DNA of 64,000 bases from Coptis chinensis (lineage: Eukaryota; Streptophyta; Magnoliopsida; Ranunculales; Ranunculaceae): positions 52,952,501 to 53,016,500 of the forward strand of contig CM027381.1 in assembly GCA_015680905.1 (NCBI GenBank). The letters are read 5' to 3'. Both the position numbers and the translations under genes were made by a program. The notes beneath the pieces were generated by a model. It searched no databases. It was given only the letters and a program-made list of their open reading frames with translations, and was not told the DNA's origin. Shown piece after piece: positions 57,931 to 64,000 of the stretch (position 1 is its first letter; the number at the start of each line of letters is the position of its first letter).

Positions 57931-57993
57931 ATCTTTATGATTCACATGCTTCTCATGGCAGTAAGCCAAAGCTTTTGTAAGGCTTGTGATATA
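57931..57993 (-). pseudogene. Aurora kinase exon fragment
   Basis: After a splice acceptor (CTGCAG at 57999-57994) the minus strand reads YITSLTKALAYCHEKHVNHKD. This matches the segment of plant Aurora kinases just before the catalytic loop, where HRD is expected and HKD is found. The following residues do not continue the kinase (no KPENLLL), and no other kinase exon was found nearby. A single-exon relic, probably moved by a transposon or recombination. Confidence 0.6.
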
Positions 57994-58029
57994 CTGCAGT
58001 TTGCATTTATAGTGGAATATCAAGGGTCG

Positions 58030-61000
58030 AAACATTTATAATGGAGTATTATGGAAACAAAGAAAATCCCTAGACAAAAATATAACTAAATCCCTATTGA
58101 AGTATTATTTTTTCATAAAGAAATAAAAACAAAAAAAAATCAGTGACCAACCAAGGACAATCCTAACCTCATAATCTAGAAAATTATATATCCATATATG
58201 GAAGCAATCTGCTTTATTAGAAACAATAACGCCTTACCTTGATCAAGGGAAAAAGTTTATCCAACGTTGGTTGATTACAGATAATAAATATGCCAAAGAA
58301 CCAAAATAGATTGAATACAATGACACCAAAAATTATCAAAGACAGTCAAAATATGCGATCGCAGGTCATTCTTAAGCACTCATTTATAGCCGTGAGTACT
58401 TTTACTGCACTCATGAAAATTTGTAGAAAAGTTTATAAGGTACCTCCAATTTTTAGGATGCACGCATGTCTCCCAAACCTTAAAAAATAGATTCAATATA
58501 TAAAACAAATTATAGTGAACGCACACAACAATATGCAACTCGTACTAACTACATAATGTTAATAGTACGTATGATCAAATGAATGCACTCATGAGCAATG
58601 TCTATAGCCATAGACATAAATTCAACATGACTACAGGACCCAAGGCCTCAATTCCCTAAAAATCATAAAATATCAGATAAAATAAGGATATAAGGCAATA
58701 GACTGATAGAGTAATGTCAAGTTATATCTACTGTTGTTTGGAGAAAGTCACTGACGTGTCTTAAAAATTGTTACTAAAGGGTCTTAGCTTGATCGAAAAT
58801 CATTACTGATGCCATGTGACAACATAGCTTCTATCAAAACCAACACAATGTAACTAAAAACAAAAACTCCAAAGTTATCCCACATGACCAAAAGGAATTC
58901 ATAGTAATAAATAATGTGGTCATCTGTATGATCAAAATGTAAATAATACGTAAATAATTGATCCTTTAGTGAAATCATGCAAACAATATCTCAAGTCATT
59001 CTCGATAAAATTGTGTTAAAAGCAGTCTCATTCATACCCAGCCTCCACTAGCTTCCATAGTAATAAAAAATAAACAAATTGAAAAAAAAACGTACTTGCA
59101 TCTTTAAGCAACTAACTAACTCTAAAATAAGATACCTTGAGCAAATCGACTTCGATAGAAGTTCAAGTCCAGATAGCAGTGTTTTTTTCATAAATAACCC
59201 CAGACATAGAAAAGTGATGGAAGCCTATATATCTAATTAAGAGTGGAAGAACCGCGCTAAAAAGATGAAACCATACCATAATCAATTTATGCTTATAAAT
59301 GGGTAGATAGATGATAGATCAAAATGCAAATTTTTCCCCTTCCTAAACATTTATTCAAATAACAAATGGCAAAAGTGTGTTCTCAATGGTAAAGCGAAAT
59401 AAATGAAGGAATTGTTCAAGTGACACAAACCTTATCGAAGGAATTACATTTGTTGTTATACAAAAAACAGAGTTATTGCACTCAACATGGAAGATAAATA
59501 CATAAGGTCACTGAGAATGTCGAGAGAGAGAGAGAGAGAGAAAGTGGTTTATATAGAGAGACCTTTTGATACAAGACATTCCCTTAAGAATAAAAAGACC
59601 ACACATCTCTCCATTCACATTGCACCTTTTTTTACCCAATTAATCACACAATCCCTTATATTTCACACATTTGTTTTCTATCACAATCTACAAACACAAA
59701 GGTTTCAATTTTCACGTAGTGCCTATTGAGGATGTTAAGCCTTGTACAGCAAATCTAATTCCGTAAACAAAAACCCCAACAATACTAAATAAGCATATCA
59801 TTCACATTACACACGAAATGACCTCATGTCTTTTACATTCACATTGCATCATCCTAAACCCAATTAATCACAAGCTACATACACAAAGGGTGTCCAAGTG
59901 TATAATATTTCAAGCCTAATACAAACCAATAGTGCAAACAAATTAATAAAACACTGGGATTTTTGACAAAAGTCGCCCCTAAACTTGCCCCCGATAACCA
60001 GTTACACCCCTAAACTTTTTCCTAAGCGAAAAAAACCCTAAAGTTGCTAATGCCAAACGCAATTGTTAGTTTGCTTAATGTCATTAGCAACATATGACGT
60101 ATTTCGTTTTTTAGATGATGTCATATATAATTTTTCTTACCTGGTGGATGCCTAATGGATGAGGTGAAAGTCAACGCCAACTCATAAATCAAAATTCAAA
60201 ATCCCCCAAATTGAACCTATTAGTTCTCAAGTAAAAATTCTCACGCCCACAAATTAAAAACCAAGCTCAGCCCAATAGGTTTAGGCGAACATTCATCTCT
60301 TCTTTAATATCAGTTATCAATATTAGGCGCAAGCAAACATTAGGGATTGCTCCTGGCTTGGGAAGACGATATAAGTTAATGTCTATTCACGAGGCATGCC
60401 CCAACCCAAAATCTGTCTAACCATGATGCAAATGTTGTGCATGACTTTGTGAAATTGTGTCGAGTTTAGAAATAATTAGCTTCATAACAAGGAAAAGATA
60501 AAGATGAGGTTCATCCCCTGTTATCACTAAAGGGAAGACATAAATAAACAAATAATATTTTTCACAATAAAAATGGAGGATATGTACTCACAATGTGCAA
60601 CAATCTTATTAATTTCTTACCAAAACTTTACAAATCATCCATATGAAAAGATTCCAGCTAGTAAGCTACTTCTTAACAGAGGTACTTCTCAATCATATCT
60701 AACCTTTGACGTAACCTTATTTCTTTGCAAGCTGAACTTGAAATCTATCCTGGAAATTTTTGCACTTATGAAAATTTACTTTCGATCTTGAATTCAAAAC
60801 TGTATATTAAAAGAATTCTCGTTTACCTATATGTATGCATTTCTGAAGAATGCAAAAGACAAATACAAAGACTGCAAAACTTTTAACTAGCTACCTTACG
60901 TACGTTAAACCTGTAAACAATGAGACTCAAATCGACCATCATTTTGCACTACGTTACTGAACATCAATACAATGTGTGAACTGAACTGAACAAAGTTATT

Positions 61001-61560
61001 CACAAATTCAAGGAACATTTCATCCATTCATTGCAAGTATTCAAATTTTCAAATACAAATTCCAATAACATTTCATTAATGAAACTCCACTACAGCACCA
61101 TTACAGTCACTTACAACACTCTATTACCACATTTTAGACTAAAACTCCATTACAGTCACTTAAACAAATAAATACATATGAAACAAACAAGAATAACAAT
61201 GATAATTTTCTTCATTTCATTCGCCTTCTTCATTTCATTCGTCCTTGGCTTTAAAATTGTTAAAAAATGGATATGCAAATTGAAAATCTATAATGTAGTG
61301 GATACATAGGATTTGGAATTGCACAAATCTATTGAAAAATGAACGAGTAATTTGTCTCCTAAATTATCCTACTTGAAATGAAATGGTTAAGAAATGAGTT
61401 TGAAAAACACTTTTATAGTCCCATATAGAAAGAAGACCGTAAAGTTGTTGAGTTTATATGGATAGTACATATCTAGAACATGAGTTAAATCTTCAATTCT
61501 AAAACGGTAAATAAACTTAAAATTTATAACTACATTTTAGGAGCATATTGCACACTTTTT
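58030..61560. other. No gene recognised
   Basis: AT-rich DNA with scattered short ORFs lacking motifs. A (GA)n run lies at 59522-59541. The patch at about 59955-60120 (ACTTGCCCCCGATAACCAG, GTTGCTAATGCCAAACGC) looks like a transposon end, but no partner end was found. Confidence 0.5.
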
Positions 61561-61565
61561 TATGA

Positions 61566-61717
61566 GTAGTGCTACAGAGACCTATTTTTTAGACCTACTC
61601 ACTATTTGGATAACGTTGGTTTGCATTGCAATACACACGGACATTTTTATATAAATCAATGATTATGACTTTTGACACATGAGTAGGTCAAATAAGTATG
61701 TCGGTATAGCATTACAT
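61566..61717. mobile_element. Small MITE-like inverted repeat
   Basis: The left GTAGTGCTACAGAGACCTA..GACCTACTCA is partly complementary to the right TGAGTAGGTCAAATAAG..TATAGCATTAC. The arms are about 37 nt with several mismatches. No target duplication fixed. Confidence 0.5.
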
Positions 61718-61739
61718 TTCTTATAACTTTGTCTTTTGC

Positions 61740-62363
61740 AGCTTAAGCGTGCATCTCTACACTATATGATAGCCAGGTTTGTAGGAACCACACTTCTCAA
61801 CCGAACAGTGTATTTATAATCTCTCAATTTTAAGATTTTAGAACCACCTCCCTACGTTTATTTAAATTATATCTCTCCTATTTATTAATTATAATTGGCT
61901 CCCTGATCTCTATTAAAATTGAACCACCTCTTTTTTCAATAATTTTAGGATAGTCTTCTTAATTTAAAAGCTAAAATTTATGTATAGGAATTGTATATCT
62001 TCTCCATTTTTAGAAAATTGTTTCTCTTTTCTTAGTGAGAAATTCACAAAAAATTGTTTCTCTTTAGTTTTTTTAACAATTTTCATTTTAGTTCTTTACA
62101 ACTTGGCGAACTGATGCGCAGCACAGGACACATGCTAGTAAAAATTGAGAAGATTGAAACCACGTAACCATTATCATTTGGGCTGGGCTAAGCCCATGAA
62201 ATGTGGACTCAAGGCTTGGGTCGGGTTTAAAGCTGAATCCGAATTAACGGTAACTTTCGGACATAAAACATTTCGATTATTTATTTTTTGGCTCGAACAA
62301 ATTTATTTACTGTTTTTTTAGGGTTCTACTTAATAAAACTAGCCTGATTTTTGTTCAATTAGA
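61740..62363 (+). promoter_or_regulatory. Upstream region of the SAM-domain gene
   Basis: AT-rich, no gene. The leader shows TTTAGGGTTCTACTT just before the ATG; no TATA box is certain. Confidence 0.35.
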
Positions 62364-63391
62364 ATGTCTTCGAAGCCCCAGGTCACGATCACCTTGGGGC
62401 GTAGTGGTCAGGTATTACTTATCATTACTTTTTATTTATTATTATTATTTTTGAAAGTTAATAATTTGGTTTGGTTTGAAGGTTGTGAAGAGAAAAGATA
62501 ATTCTTCTGAGTATGTGCCGACGTCATCGTCTGGGACTAAGCGTTCTATTAGAGATAGATTGGGACATAATAATAATCAACCCAAATCCAAGCGGTGTGT
62601 TTAATAATTTCTTATTACTTGAAAATTTATTATAACTATTTTGAATTTCCATCTAATTCACTTTGCGTTGTTTTATGCAGCCAAAGAAGAGATGGTAGTA
62701 AAAAGAGTTTGACTGATGATGGTGTGGATGGTAACAAGAAAATTTCCATTCTCAATGTGATACAAGCATTGCTTTCTCATTATCTTTTTTGTTTATATCA
62801 ACTGCTTTACTCACTTCTAAATTTTGATGCCATCAAATCACTAAAGGTGTACGTGTTAATCGAAATGACCTGCGCCACAAACTCATGCGCAAAAACAAAT
62901 CTCGGAAGCCTTGGAGTAGTGATGATGGACATAAACAAAAGAACATAGACCTTCGTGAAAAGCTGTCAAGAACAAATCAACCTACATTGAGAACTGATAC
63001 ACGGCAGAGGATGCCTGAGCCAGAGGCCACTGATACACGACAAGGAATGCGTGAACCAAAAGCCACTGGTCTTTTAAGGCGAATTCCTCCAACCAGAAGT
63101 GCAGATGATTTGGTTCAGATGGATTCAATGAGAAATTCTTATTCTAATTGGACTTTGGGTGCATTGAGGCCGGGATCCCCAGATAGACTTGTGGGTACTT
63201 CTCGGGGTCTCTCTCCTCCAAGAATTATGGATAACAGAAGACCAGTTAGACACATTTCATCAATTACACATGATGCTTCAAGGCCTTCAACTTTTATGCC
63301 CACGATTTCTGTACCACTTGAAGCTGCAAAGCCAGTTGTGCGATTTCCACCTCCAACTGCACCTGGAATCACACAGAAGATTTCATATATG
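62364..63391 (+). CDS. SAM (sterile alpha motif) domain protein gene, 5' part (exons 1-4)
   Basis: Exons 62364-62411, 62482-62594, 62681-62730 and 62847-63391, all with GT-AG edges and matching phases: about 252 residues with no stop. It opens MSSKPQVTITLGRSGQ, then VVKRK and SGTKRSIRDRLG, NDLRHKLMRKN, DLREKLSR, RQRMPEPEATD, IPPTRSADDLVQMDSMRNSY and SPDRLVGTSRGLSPPR. These match the basic, disordered N-terminal half of plant SAM-domain proteins of the At3g48800/At5g23680 type. The SAM domain should follow in exons beyond the window. The function of this family is not established; SAM domains mediate protein or RNA contacts. The call is from remembered motifs. Confidence 0.82.
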
Positions 63392-64000
63392 GTATGGCAG
63401 AACATACTTACTTCATCTATTGCTAATTTTTGTTCGGGAACTCTTAAGGCATCCAATAATAAGAAAGATAAATTAAAAGATAATAATAATGCTAAAATAA
63501 TTAATGGACTGCATGCGTTACACATTGCTACCATATGCAGATTTTGTGAGTTGGGTGCAGTTCCCATATTATTTTGTGACATCTTTATTTATTTAATTTT
63601 TGGTTGTTGTGATTATAAATAATTGTTTCACATACAATAATTGGTAGTATTATTTTTTATATCTTTATTGTGTGTGTTAGACCCTTTCTTCTTCTTCTGT
63701 TTTTTTATTGTAAGTAATTCACAGACTAGAGAATATGTATGTTTGTTGATTGTCCTTCCTACCTTGTCTCCCTCAATTAAAGGTTAAGGGAAATTTGATC
63801 CAAATACAAAGCACTAATCTAGTTTCCAGTGAAGTGCATTTAAAAGAATGACATCTTAAAAATCCTTAGTAGAATGAGTAACCAGCAGTCCAGCAGAGTC
63901 GTTAGAACTTGGAAACCATGGAGTGAGAAACAGGACTAACGTGAAGTGAAATAATTTGTAATAACTAATTCTATGTGTTGAATAAGAAATAAAAGATAAA
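63392..64000 (+). other. Intron of the SAM-domain gene, to window end
   Basis: Begins GTATGG directly after exon 4. AT-rich, with no SAM-domain coding sequence recognised up to the window end. Confidence 0.6.

Noticed and set aside
63139-63582. 147-residue minus-strand ORF
   Set aside because: Shadow of exon 4 of the SAM-domain gene on the opposite strand.
62885-63622. Single 245-residue ORF as the SAM-domain protein
   Set aside because: It reads through the exon 4 donor into the intron and misses exons 1-3; the spliced model fits the family better.
1-64000. tRNA, rRNA, CRISPR arrays, bacterial operons
   Set aside because: No cloverleaf, rRNA core or regular spacer array was recognised; the tandem repeats found are minisatellites.

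Overview
The window is AT-rich nuclear DNA of a flowering plant, most likely a eudicot. The evidence is one intact intron-containing nuclear gene for a chloroplast enzyme (ferredoxin-thioredoxin reductase catalytic chain), the start of a second plant gene (SAM-domain protein), and a dense load of plant-type transposable elements. The species cannot be told from the sequence. No rRNA, tRNA, CRISPR or prokaryotic signal was seen.

Positions 1-35579 are a nest of insertions. An Athila-type Ty3/gypsy element (gag and protease 1-2179; RT, RNase H and integrase 8461-11399; env-like region 12130-13099) is split by a CACTA transposon (2180-8457, TSD GAG). The CACTA carries three antisense exons of a multiple inositol polyphosphate phosphatase-like gene and a second unidentified coding scrap. 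An L1-type LINE (about 13395-23309) follows, and its ORF1 is split by a 4.2 kb hAT transposon (13661-17837, TSD GCTAGAAC) with a decayed transposase. Inverted Athila remnants (24.3-26.7 kb) and a plus-strand LTR (from 26985) come next. From about 28.28 kb a Tat/Retand-type Ty3/gypsy element resumes: integrase, 50-bp repeats, an antisense ORF with its own TATA box and intron (internally triplicated), a polypurine tract and a 3' LTR (33767-35579) that itself holds a 1.2 kb non-autonomous hAT.

Positions 35585-42306 hold a decayed F-box gene (F-box-associated domain) split by a complete minus-strand Ty1/copia element (35688-41733, TSD GAGGC). The expected tRNA primer site of this copia is replaced by a 16-nt sequence perfectly complementary to its own LTR, which suggests self-priming. 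This is the most unusual observation in the window.

Positions 42946-48159 hold the intact six-exon ferredoxin-thioredoxin reductase gene (145 residues, all seven conserved cysteines). Downstream lie a 485-bp foldback MITE and a 4.46 kb non-autonomous Helitron (49445-53906, minus orientation). The Helitron boundaries are confirmed by an empty-site copy in a neighbouring tandem duplication, and it is filled with a roughly 55-bp minisatellite.

Positions 54.6-62.3 kb are mostly featureless AT-rich DNA with an LTR remnant, a Harbinger-like MITE inside a TAA microsatellite, an Aurora-kinase exon fragment and another small MITE. From 62364 to the window end are the first four exons of a SAM-domain protein gene, whose SAM domain lies beyond the window. 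Apart from the FTR gene and the partial SAM gene, every coding region seen is a broken transposon gene or a pseudogene.
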